Shown here: piece after piece, positions 1 through 6,957 of the stretch
How positions within the stretch are numbered: the stretch's first letter is position 1
Layout of the letters: each line of letters starts with the position of its first letter
Assembly (NCBI GenBank): GCA_025980355.1
Contig: JAICXR010000151.1
Coordinates: 1-7,592 of the forward strand
Direction of reading: 5' to 3'
Length of the DNA: 7,592 nt
DNA from: Chloroflexota bacterium
Lineage (GTDB): Bacteria; Chloroflexota; UBA4733
The notes under the pieces: generated by a model
Told to the model about the DNA's origin: nothing
Databases searched by the model: none
What the model saw: only the letters and a program-made list of their open reading frames with translations
Translations under genes and position numbers: made by a program

Positions 1-1262
1 CGCAGGCGGTCAATAAGGACGCGATCACTGTGCAGTACGGCACCGACTATAGCGATAATCCCGATCAGCTAAAATCGTATCAATCACTGCTCATCGACGC
101 CTTCACCAAGGATCACCCCAACATCAAGCTCGAGTTCATCCAGGGCGACGCCTACACCGACAAGTTCAAGACGGCACTCGCCTCCGGGACGCCGTGGGAC
201 GTGGTGTGGGAAGCGGACAGTTCGATCTACGTGCAGGGTTTCATCCAGAACATCAGCTCCTACGTCGCCAAGGACAAGTTCAACACCGGCGTCTATCCCA
301 CCGCGCTCTTCCAGCAGATCAACGTCTGGAAAAGCGCGATCAACGGCCTACCCAACCAGGCCGGCGGCAACTGGCCGGTCGTCCCGTTCAACCGCGTGCT
401 GCTGCGCAAGGCGGGGCTGGACGATCCGCCTGAGACGTGGGGCGACGACAAGTGGACTTGGGACACGCTGCGGGAGTATGCCAAGAAGACCACAACGACC
501 AGCAACGGCATGCTGGCGACGGCCGGCCTGTTGCCGCTCGGCGACGGCGCCTTGATCTGGAATCTGCCCTGGCTCTGGGGCGGCCAGTGGATCTCCGACG
601 ACCGCACGAAGGTGGTCTGCGACAGCGCCGAGACCATCGCTTGCTACAACGCCTACTACGCCTTGCCGGTGCAGGACGGCTCGATGCCCAAACCCACCGA
701 GATCAAGAACGATTTTGGCATCACCAACGGCCTCACCATCTTTGCTCAAGGCAAGGCCGAGTTCGTGCAGACCTCCGGCGGCGGCCTCTCCAACGTGCTC
801 GACGCGGTGAAGAAGAACGCCGACATGGGTTATGCGCCAATCCCCAAGGTGAAGAACTTCGGCTCCTTCCAGTGGCTGGACTCGAATGGCCTGGTGAGCG
901 GCTCGAAGCACCCGGACGAGGCCTGGACCTATTTGCTGTGGCAGGCCAACTCACCGAACTTCGCGCTGGCCCGCGGCACGGTGCCACCGCGCTCCGACTT
1001 CCTGGCGACGTGGGCGCAGCAAGCCTATGGCTCCTATGGCGCCGGCATGCGCATCCAGGTCTACGAGAAGTCGCTCGGCAACGTGGCGAAGATTGACCCT
1101 GGCTGGATATTGCCGAGCTTCAGCGACGCCATGGAGAAGCTGCAGGACAAATGGCGTGACGACGTCTACGTCGGCAAGCAAACCGTGGAAGGCGGTCTGC
1201 GCGCCCTGGCTCCCCAGCTGCAGGCGCTGCTGGACCGAGAAGACGCCAAGTACAAGGGCTAA
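1..1262 (+). CDS. Extracellular solute-binding protein, family 1 (SBP1), 5'-truncated by window edge
   Basis: This is the periplasm-side or cell-surface substrate-binding component of a carbohydrate-type ABC importer. The frame is open from base 3 to the TAA at 1260-1262, giving about 419 visible residues. The GTG at 30-32 is an internal valine codon, not a start, because the reading frame and the homology to SBP2 continue left of it to the window edge. The signal peptide, lipobox and linker are therefore outside the window. Family-typical blocks include ASGTPWDVVWEA (180-215), GLPNQAGGNWPVVPFN (about 345-392), a GGQW..DD segment followed by CDSAE (about 579-636), and NGL..G.KHPDEAWT (about 885-932). 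The same blocks recur in SBP2 downstream, so the two are paralogues. The natural ligand cannot be read from the sequence. The family usually binds mono- or oligosaccharides, polyols or glycerol phosphates. No permease or ATPase gene follows it here. Confidence 0.93.
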   Translation, partial: QAVNKDAITVQYGTDYSDNPDQLKSYQSLLIDAFTKDHPNIKLEFIQGDAYTDKFKTALASGTPWDVVWEADSSIYVQGFIQNISSYVAKDKFNTGVYPTALFQQINVWKSAINGLPNQAGGNWPVVPFNRVLLRKAGLDDPPETWGDDKWTWDTLREYAKKTTTTSNGMLATAGLLPLGDGALIWNLPWLWGGQWISDDRTKVVCDSAETIACYNAYYALPVQDGSMPKPTEIKNDFGITNGLTIFAQGKAEFVQTSGGGLSNVLDAVKKNADMGYAPIPKVKNFGSFQWLDSNGLVSGSKHPDEAWTYLLWQANSPNFALARGTVPPRSDFLATWAQQAYGSYGAGMRIQVYEKSLGNVAKIDPGWILPSFSDAMEKLQDKWRDDVYVGKQTVEGGLRALAPQLQALLDREDAKYKG

Positions 1263-1474
1263 AGCGACAGAACGACGCCGGGCCACAGCCGATGTTGATC
1301 GCGCGGCCGCCAGGGGCGATCGTGTCAAGAGAGTGAGGTGGGGCAACTATAGCTTCGATTGGCACGCCACTACAGACGACGCGCAGCGTTGATCGCGATC
1401 CCCGGCGGCTGAGCCTGCCGCTGGACCGCTGGCATACCCTTTCTTCGGCTGACAAGACGGCGGCCTTCGCCGAC

Positions 1475-2269
1475 ATGGATCGCGAGGTCGACGAGATCGG
1501 CATCGTCATCGTGGCCGGTGCGCTGACCGAGCAGCAGTGCGACGCGTTCATCACCATTATCGACTCGGAAATCGCCAGCTTCACCAACATCGAACGGCGG
1601 CTGCACGATTGGCCGGTGGGCAACGCCACCTATCGCGACACCAAAGGCTACAAGGTCTTCAACTTCCAGGCCCGCCATCCGGCAGCCATGGAGTTGGTCG
1701 CCTTCCCGTTGGTGGTCGATTATTTCCGCCGCTACCTCGGCGCCTCGATGGTGCTGCACAGCAGCGAAGGTGCCGTCATCCCGCCCGGCTGCGGGCGGGA
1801 TTTCCCCCTCCACTACGACGGCTATGACCGCATCCCCGGCTATTTCCTTTCCATGAACGCCATCTTCTACCTGTGCGACGCCAACGCTGAGAACGGCGCC
1901 ACCCGCTACATCCCCGGCACGCACAAGGAGTTCCTCAGCCGGCAGGAGGCGGCGCAACGGTCATGGAAGCACGCCGATGTCAAGAAGGGCGACCTCGTGC
2001 TCTTCAACCCCTACCTGTTTCACGCCGGCTCCGAGAACCGCTCCAACGCCAATCGTCCCACGATCATTAACTACTACCAGCGTGGCTACATCAAGCAGGG
2101 CTTCGACTATCCTCGCGCCATGAGCATCAGCGAGCAGCGCAAGCTGACGAAGGATCAGCGGACCCTGCTCGGCTTCGACCATCGCGTGCCCACGGATGTT
2201 AGCGAGCTGTACCTCCAGTACCGTGGAACGAATGCGCCGCTGGCCGATATGGATCCGTTCGGGCGGTGA
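1475..2269 (+). CDS. Phytanoyl-CoA dioxygenase (PhyH) family Fe(II)/2-oxoglutarate oxygenase
   Basis: The 264-residue product looks like a soluble PhyH-family non-haem iron oxygenase, which couples 2-oxoglutarate decarboxylation to hydroxylation of a small molecule. The iron triad is visible as H113-x-D115 (in PLHYDGYD) and H183 (in LFHAG), and R194 (NANRP) is in the place expected for the 2-oxoglutarate carboxylate ligand. The ENGATRYIPGTH segment (139-150) matches the family's conserved strand before the distal His. The N-terminal EIGIVIVAGALTEQQ matches the typical family opening. I used ATG 1475 because it is the only ATG/GTG/TTG in frame after the stop at 1334-1336. It has no good Shine-Dalgarno, and codon-position bias continues upstream to about 1391, so the true start may be earlier. 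The substrate is unknown, since this family is very diverse in bacteria. The gene is convergent with the FAD oxidoreductase gene, with a 22-base gap. Confidence 0.92.
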   Translation: MDREVDEIGIVIVAGALTEQQCDAFITIIDSEIASFTNIERRLHDWPVGNATYRDTKGYKVFNFQARHPAAMELVAFPLVVDYFRRYLGASMVLHSSEGAVIPPGCGRDFPLHYDGYDRIPGYFLSMNAIFYLCDANAENGATRYIPGTHKEFLSRQEAAQRSWKHADVKKGDLVLFNPYLFHAGSENRSNANRPTIINYYQRGYIKQGFDYPRAMSISEQRKLTKDQRTLLGFDHRVPTDVSELYLQYRGTNAPLADMDPFGR

Positions 2270-2301
2270 GCCTCCGCCGCTGGCGCCGAGCTCAGTGCGC
2301 C
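2262..2301. terminator. Possible shared hairpin region between convergent genes
   Basis: Two short GC-rich inverted repeats sit at the junction of the convergent genes: GGCGG (2262-2266) with CCGCC (2274-2278), loop 7, and GGCGC (2282-2286) with GCGCC (2297-2301), loop 10. They overlap both stop codons. Neither is followed by a T-run on either strand, so this is not a textbook intrinsic terminator. In GC-rich DNA such 5-bp stems also arise by chance. Confidence 0.2.
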
Positions 2302-3830
2302 CGTTCCAGGTCGCGCAACACCGCCTGTGCTGCGTTATGTCCCGGCTGGCCGCTGACCTCGCCGCCGGGATGCTGACCGGCGCCGCACAGGTAGAGGCCG
2401 CCGAGCGGCGTCCGGTAGTGGGCCAGCTCCGGCAGCGGCCGGTTCCAGAACAGGTGGTCGCCGGAATGCGCGACATGGGTGATGCAGCCGTCGGTCAGGC
2501 CCTCCTCCCCCTCCAGGTCGGTCGGGGTGCGCAGCCGGTAGTGGCGGATCGACTGGCGGAAATTCGGCGCGTAGGCCGTGATCTGATCGATCAGCCGCTG
2601 CGCCATCGGCTCGCGTGCCTCCTCCCAGCGTTGGTCGCGCAGATGAGACGGCGCCGGGTAGATGTAGCAGGAAACGGTGTGATAGCCGGGCTGCGTCAAG
2701 GACGGGTCCAGCGTCGAGGGGACGGCGACGTTGATGATCGGGGCGTGGGGGGGCCGCCGGGCGTCGATGTCCACCCAGATCGCGGCAAGGTGGGCCTCGC
2801 TCTCCTGCAGCGCCACCGCGCCCCGGCTGGGCAACTCCGGGTCGCCGTCCCAATCCTTCCAGCGCGGCAGCTCCGCCACCACCGCCAGCAGCTTCACGCA
2901 GCTCTCGCCCGTCGGCAGCGCCGCAACCCGCCGTCGAAAGCCCGCGTCGAGCTGGCCGGCCGGCACGAGCCGCAGGAAGGTACGCTTGGGATCGAGGTTG
3001 GAGAGCACGATATCGGCGCGCACCTCTTCCCCGCCCTCCAGCCGGACGCCGATGACGCGAGCCTGCTCGACCAGCAACTGCTCTACAGCGCGTCCGGTGT
3101 GGATCGTGGCGCCGCGCTCCCGCGCTACCTCGGCGATGGCATTGCTGAAGGCGCCGAGCCCGCCGCGGACGTAGCCATTCGGCGGCGCCTCGCCCGTCTC
3201 GTCATCCGGTGCGTTGATGGAGGCATAGGCCAGGGCCAGCGCCAGTGGGTTGCCACCGTCGCCGGCGAGCAAGACGGCGTAGCGGTCGCGCACTGCCGGC
3301 GTCGGCAGCCATTGGTCAAACAGCGTCTTCAGCCGGGTGGTGAGCGCAAGTTCCAGCGCCGCCTCGGCAGGCGTCCCGGCCACATCGGCGCGCACCTGCT
3401 CCAGGCTCGGCGGCTCCTGCAGCCGGAAGGGGGCGAAGACATGCCGGAGCGTGCGCGCGAAGTCTTCAAAGCGCCGGATGGCGGCGCGTTCCCCGGCCGA
3501 CCAGCGGTGCGCGCGGTTGCGGGGGGAGTCCACAAACGCTGGGGCGATGTACGTGCCGTCGTCCCAGAAGCGAAAGCCGTTGGGACGATCGATGAACTCC
3601 ACGCCGCGCTCCCGCAGCCCGAGCTCGCGGATGATCCTGGGATGGATGGCGTGGACCATGTGGGCGCAAGGCATGAACTTGAAGCCGGGCCACAGTTCCT
3701 GGGTCGTGGCTGCCCCGCCCACGAACGGTCGGCGCTCGAACAGCTGCACCGCCAGGCCCGCTCCGGCGAGATAGGCGGCGGCCACCAAGCCGTTATGCCC
3801 GCCCCCGACGACCACGACACCCGGCTGCAT
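2292..3830 (-). CDS. Phytoene desaturase / PYROXD2-like FAD-dependent oxidoreductase
   Basis: The 512-residue protein is a flavin-dependent amine-oxidase/carotenoid-desaturase-type oxidoreductase (COG1233-like), probably cytosolic or peripheral to the membrane. The N-terminal dinucleotide fold is clear: VVVVGGGHNGLVAAAYL (5-21), then E32 at the end of the second strand (LFERR) to bind the FAD ribose, then RPFVGGAATT (34-43). The C-terminal FAD-binding signature GLYLCGAGQHPGG followed by GHNAA (about 478-500) is typical of the PYROXD2-like branch rather than of classical CrtI. Family length is about 500-550 residues, so the gene looks complete. ATG 3830 is chosen because AAGGAGGG lies four bases upstream of it and the Rossmann motif begins immediately after. 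An in-frame TTG at 3914 would add 28 residues with no family resemblance. Nothing nearby suggests carotenoid synthesis (no crtB or prenyl synthase), so oxidation of another substrate is equally likely. Confidence 0.93.
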   Translation of the reverse strand: MQPGVVVVGGGHNGLVAAAYLAGAGLAVQLFERRPFVGGAATTQELWPGFKFMPCAHMVHAIHPRIIRELGLRERGVEFIDRPNGFRFWDDGTYIAPAFVDSPRNRAHRWSAGERAAIRRFEDFARTLRHVFAPFRLQEPPSLEQVRADVAGTPAEAALELALTTRLKTLFDQWLPTPAVRDRYAVLLAGDGGNPLALALAYASINAPDDETGEAPPNGYVRGGLGAFSNAIAEVARERGATIHTGRAVEQLLVEQARVIGVRLEGGEEVRADIVLSNLDPKRTFLRLVPAGQLDAGFRRRVAALPTGESCVKLLAVVAELPRWKDWDGDPELPSRGAVALQESEAHLAAIWVDIDARRPPHAPIINVAVPSTLDPSLTQPGYHTVSCYIYPAPSHLRDQRWEEAREPMAQRLIDQITAYAPNFRQSIRHYRLRTPTDLEGEEGLTDGCITHVAHSGDHLFWNRPLPELAHYRTPLGGLYLCGAGQHPGGEVSGQPGHNAAQAVLRDLERAH

Positions 3831-3834
3831 GCGG

Positions 3835-3842
3835 CCCTCCTT
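3835..3842 (-). promoter_or_regulatory. Strong ribosome binding site for the FAD oxidoreductase
   Basis: Read on the minus strand, AAGGAGGG is followed by CCGC and then the ATG at 3830. This near-perfect anti-16S match at four-base spacing decides the start in favour of 3830 over the upstream TTG at 3914. I found no convincing minus-strand promoter hexamers between here and the aminotransferase gene. Confidence 0.85.
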
Positions 3843-3963
3843 CGGACGCGCTGAGAAACAAGGAACGGCACATCCATGCCATTCGGCAGGCCGCTCATAG
3901 CCCTCGTGCGTCAATGCAACGGTTCATCATGATATCGTGCAGCGCCACACGCGATGTGCTTGG

Positions 3964-3992
3964 TTGATGTGGCGGGCGGCCTGCTGTAGTAT
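3964..3992 (+). promoter_or_regulatory. Predicted sigma-70-type promoter for the aminotransferase operon
   Basis: TTGATG (3964-3969) and TAGTAT (3987-3992) each match 4 of 6 consensus bases, with the optimal 17-base spacing. A TG dinucleotide directly precedes the -10 box. The predicted transcription start is near 3999, about 35 bases before ATG 4035. The site lies in the 204-base gap between divergent genes and is relatively AT-rich for this DNA. It is a match by eye only. Confidence 0.45.
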
Positions 3993-3995
3993 TCC

Positions 3996-4010
3996 CGCGA
4001 CGTGTTCGCG
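3996..4010. repeat. Inverted repeat at the predicted transcription start (operator or 5'-leader hairpin)
   Basis: CGCGA (3996-4000) and TCGCG (4006-4010) are perfect inverted 5-base arms around a 5-base spacer. They begin four bases after the predicted -10 box. That position suits a repressor operator or a short hairpin at the 5' end of the mRNA. The arms are short and GC-rich, so chance is a serious alternative. Confidence 0.25.
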
Positions 4011-4034
4011 TTGCACGGAAGGTGAGGTAGCCCC

Positions 4035-5321
4035 ATGGATGTGTTGACCTCGGAGCGACGGCTGGCGGTGGATGGCGGCACGCCGGTACGCGACGTCCGG
4101 GCGCGTCCCTGGCCGGCGTGGCCGGTGGGGACCGACGAGGATGTGGCGGCCGTTGCCGAAGTCATCAAGGGCGGCAAGTGGACGCGTTGGGGCGGCGATC
4201 GGGTGGTCGCGCTGGAGGCGCAGCTCCAGGAATATACCGGCGCCCGGCGGGCGGTGGCCGTATCCAGCGGCACCGCCGCCCTGGAGGTGGCACTCAAGGC
4301 CGTGGGCGTGCGCCCCGGCGACGAGGTTATCGTCCCGGCGTTCAGCTTCGTCGCCACGGCGACGGCCGTGCTCCAGGTCGGCGGCATCCCAGTCTTCGCC
4401 GACGTGCTGCCGGAGACGCACAACTTGGACCCGGACTCGGCCGCAGCGCTGGTGACCGGACGGACGCGGGCGATCGTGCCCGTTCACATCGCCGGCTTGC
4501 CGTGCGACATGGAGCGCATCCTGGCCGTGGCGCGACAGCACGACCTGCGCGTGGTGGAGGACGCCGCCCAGGCGATCGGGGGCGTCTGGCAGGGGCGCCA
4601 TGTCGGCACCGTCGGCGATGCCGGCTGCTACTCCTTCCAGGCCAGCAAGAACCTGCCGGGAGGCGAAGGCGGGGCCGTGGTCACGGACGATGACCGTCTC
4701 GCCGACAAGGCGTTTGCCTTGATGCACATCGGCCGGGTGCCGGGCGCCGACTTCTACACGCATGACGTGTTGGGCTGGAACTACCGACTGACGGAGTTCC
4801 AGGCAGCCCTTTTGCTCTCCCAGTTCCGGCGGTATCCGGCGCTCCAGCAGCGCCGACAGGACAACGCCCAATTCCTACGGGATGCGCTTCAGGACCTTCC
4901 GGGCGTCATTCCGGCCCGGGAGGACCCGTTCGTCTCCGCGCATGGCGTGCACGGCTATGCCTGCCGCTACGTCGCCGCCCGGTTCGCGCCCGGGCGGCGC
5001 TTCCCTCGCGCGGCGTTCCTCCGGGCGTTGCGCGCCGAGGGTATTCCCTGTGGCGTGGGTTACGACCATCCCTTGTACAAGAATCCGCTCTTCGCGGACG
5101 CCAAGGAGGCGATGCGCGACGACTGCCCCTTTGCTTGCGGCCACGCCGCCGCCCTCGCCGTCGACTATTCTCGGGTCCACTTACCCAACGTGGAACGGCT
5201 GTGCGCCGAGGAAACGCTCTGGTTCCCGCAGCCGGTGTTCCTCGGCAGTCGCGAGGATATGCAGGACATCGTTGACGCGCTCGCGAAGGTCCGAGAATAT
5301 GCCGCGAGGATCAGCGACTGA
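4035..5321 (+). CDS. DegT/DnrJ/EryC1/StrS-family PLP-dependent aminotransferase
   Basis: The 428-residue protein is a fold-type I PLP enzyme that interconverts a keto group and an amino group on a sugar or cyclitol, usually with Glu or Gln as amino donor. Visible landmarks are the phosphate-binding SGTAAL (78-83), D176 and Q179 in VVEDAAQA contacting the cofactor, and the Schiff-base lysine K205 in SFQASKNLPGGEGG. A later NYRLTEFQAAL segment is also typical. The opening RPWPAWP plus GGKWTRWGGD and HNLDP, and the VPVHIAGLPCDM segment, recall the AHBA-synthase / scyllo-inosose aminotransferase branch more than the nucleotide-sugar branch. That subfamily placement is inference. ATG 4035 is preceded by GGTGAGG (4021-4027) at seven bases. 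It is the first gene of an apparent operon: SBP2 starts 37 bases after its stop. Length is normal to slightly long for the family, and the product has no signal peptide. Confidence 0.93.
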   Translation: MDVLTSERRLAVDGGTPVRDVRARPWPAWPVGTDEDVAAVAEVIKGGKWTRWGGDRVVALEAQLQEYTGARRAVAVSSGTAALEVALKAVGVRPGDEVIVPAFSFVATATAVLQVGGIPVFADVLPETHNLDPDSAAALVTGRTRAIVPVHIAGLPCDMERILAVARQHDLRVVEDAAQAIGGVWQGRHVGTVGDAGCYSFQASKNLPGGEGGAVVTDDDRLADKAFALMHIGRVPGADFYTHDVLGWNYRLTEFQAALLLSQFRRYPALQQRRQDNAQFLRDALQDLPGVIPAREDPFVSAHGVHGYACRYVAARFAPGRRFPRAAFLRALRAEGIPCGVGYDHPLYKNPLFADAKEAMRDDCPFACGHAAALAVDYSRVHLPNVERLCAEETLWFPQPVFLGSREDMQDIVDALAKVREYAARISD

Positions 5322-5358
5322 TGGTCCGCCGCAGTGTCCGGAAAGGAGTACCGCTGCT

Positions 5359-6957
5359 ATGCGCCCGTATACACACCAGGCGATGAGCCGGCGGTCTCTG
5401 CTGGTACGGGCGGGCACCGGGGCAGCCGGGGTCGGCTACGGCCTGCTGCTCGCCGCCTGCGGTCAGGCGGCGACGATCACCTCGCAGACAAGCGCCTCGG
5501 CGCCGGCCGCCACGTCAGCGACGACGGCGAGCGCCGCCTCGGCCGTCAACATCACGGCCGCGTCCTCCGGCGCGGCGACCTCGGCGGCCTCGGCGTCTCC
5601 GAGTACAGTGGCGTCGGCCGCTTCCACCGCGACGGCGGCGCCGACCACCGCATCGTCCACGGCTGCGGCGTCCGTAACGGCGGCGCCGACCGCGGCCGCC
5701 GTCGGCGTCGGGAACAAGGCCGCCGTCACGCTGCAGTACTACACCAGCCTCAACGCCCGCCAGCAGCAGACCTACCAGCCGACGGTGATCCAGCCGTTCC
5801 TCACGGCCAACCCTACCCTGAAAGTGGAGACGGTCCCCGCCAGCAGCGACTTCTACGTGAAGCTGAAGACGTTGGTCGCCTCCGGCACGCCGCCGGACGT
5901 GGTCTGGGAGGCCTACCCCGAGGCCTACCTCGGCAAGCTGATCACCGACGTCACCAGCTACGTGGCGCGGGACAAGCTCGACATGTCGGTGTATCCGAAG
6001 TACGCCATGGACTTCGACGGCATGTGGCAGGGTAAGGTGCTGGGCCTGCCCAACCAGAGCGGCGGCAGTTGGCCGATCGTGCCCTACAACCACGACCTCT
6101 TCGCCAAAGTCGGCCTTCCCGACCCGCCGGACCATTGGGGCGACCCCGCCTGGAGCTACGACAACTTCGTGGCGGCCTGCCAGAAGCTGACGCAGACCAA
6201 GCCGGACGGCACTCCCCAGTCCTACGCCATCAACGACTTCGGCCTCGGCATCTCCATCCTCTATTGGGGCCTGCGCTACGGCGGCCAGTGGCTCAGCGAC
6301 GACTACACGACGATCACCTGCGACAGCGCCGAGATGATCACCGGATTGCAGCAGCTCTTCGACCTCCACCTCAAATACAAGGTCATGCCCAAGCCCGGTG
6401 AACTGAAGACGGTGTTCGGCGACAGCAACGCGCTGAACCTGGTGAAGAACGGCAATCTGGCGATGGCGATCGTCGCCGGCGGCGGCACCTTCCCCGTCGC
6501 CCAGTTCGACCAGGCCGGCGCCAGTATCGCCTTCGGCGCCCATCCGACGTTCCCGAAGTCGAGCGGCTCCTACCAGGACATGGACCCCAACGGTCTGGCC
6601 GTCGGGACGAAGCACCCGGACGAGAGTTGGACCTTCATCCGCTACCAGGCGGAGACGCCGAACTGGGCCATCTCCCGGGGCAACCTCCCCGCCCGCCAGG
6701 ACCAGGTCGCGGCCTGGCAGGCGGCCCTCTACGGCGACGTGGCGGCAAAGGCCCGGGTGAACGTCTACGGCGCCTCCCTCGCCAACTCGGCGCAACTCGA
6801 CCCGATCGGTCACCTGTCGAACTGGCGCGACCTCTATACGCAACTGATCTCCCCCCAGTTCGACAAGGTCTGGGCTGGGCAGACGACGGTGACGGACGTG
6901 CTCCACTCCCTGAAGCCGCAGCTCCAGTCGCAGGTGGCGAAAGGCATGCCGGCGTGA
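5359..6957 (+). CDS. Tat-type lipoprotein solute-binding protein, family 1 (SBP2)
   Basis: The 532-residue surface lipoprotein would capture solute for an ABC importer. The N-terminus has a twin-arginine stretch (S10-R-R-S-L-L15), a short hydrophobic segment and a lipobox LAAC with the lipidated Cys at 34, indicating export folded by Tat followed by lipid anchoring. Residues about 37-118 form a low-complexity Ala/Ser/Thr/Pro tether. The binding domain then runs from about residue 121 (AAVTLQYYTS) to the end. It shares with SBP1 the blocks VASGTPPDVVWEA, GLPNQSGGSWPIVPYN, GGQWLSDD, TCDSAE and NGLAVGTKHPDESWT. The frame stays open upstream to 4882, but that part overlaps the aminotransferase gene. 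ATG 5359 with AAAGGAG (5342-5348), ten bases upstream, is the proper start. A second ATG at 5383 has no ribosome site but would keep the whole signal. The gene sits between two enzymes in an operon and overlaps the next start by four bases. The ligand is unknown. Confidence 0.95.
   Translation: MRPYTHQAMSRRSLLVRAGTGAAGVGYGLLLAACGQAATITSQTSASAPAATSATTASAASAVNITAASSGAATSAASASPSTVASAASTATAAPTTASSTAAASVTAAPTAAAVGVGNKAAVTLQYYTSLNARQQQTYQPTVIQPFLTANPTLKVETVPASSDFYVKLKTLVASGTPPDVVWEAYPEAYLGKLITDVTSYVARDKLDMSVYPKYAMDFDGMWQGKVLGLPNQSGGSWPIVPYNHDLFAKVGLPDPPDHWGDPAWSYDNFVAACQKLTQTKPDGTPQSYAINDFGLGISILYWGLRYGGQWLSDDYTTITCDSAEMITGLQQLFDLHLKYKVMPKPGELKTVFGDSNALNLVKNGNLAMAIVAGGGTFPVAQFDQAGASIAFGAHPTFPKSSGSYQDMDPNGLAVGTKHPDESWTFIRYQAETPNWAISRGNLPARQDQVAAWQAALYGDVAAKARVNVYGASLANSAQLDPIGHLSNWRDLYTQLISPQFDKVWAGQTTVTDVLHSLKPQLQSQVAKGMPA
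5632..5691 (+). repeat. 15-bp direct repeat inside the SBP2 linker
   Basis: The 15-mer ACGGCGGCGCCGACC occurs at 5632-5646 and again at 5677-5691. The copies are offset by 45 bases (15 codons) and both encode TAAPT in the low-complexity tether. The in-frame spacing fits linker growth by slippage or duplication. Such repeats could change linker length without breaking the frame. Confidence 0.6.

Noticed and set aside
30..32. GTG at base 30 as the start of SBP1
   Set aside because: The frame is open to the left edge, and those codons align with the same region of SBP2, so the gene begins outside the window.
1297..1321. Inverted repeat GATCGC / GCGATC with a 13-base loop after SBP1, considered as a terminator
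   Set aside because: The stem is only six bases and has no T-run, and the region is GC-rich enough to give such repeats by chance.
2196..3854. 552-codon open frame on the plus strand opposite the flavoprotein gene
   Set aside because: It is antisense to a gene with clear FAD motifs and a strong ribosome site. Its Arg/Gln/Ala-rich translation has no family features, so it is a shadow caused by high GC content.
3831..3914. 28-residue N-terminal extension of the flavoprotein from a TTG
   Set aside because: The Shine-Dalgarno at 3835-3842 and the immediate FAD-binding fold fix the start at 3830. The extra residues look non-coding.
4882..5358. Upstream extension of the SBP2 frame into the aminotransferase gene
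   Set aside because: The frame is open but overlaps a well-supported gene. The signal peptide and ribosome site place the start at 5359.
5515..6906. 463-codon open frame on the minus strand opposite SBP2
   Set aside because: It mirrors the SBP2 coding sequence. The translation is a Val/Arg/Gly/Asp-rich artefact ending in poly-Arg opposite the Ala-rich linker.
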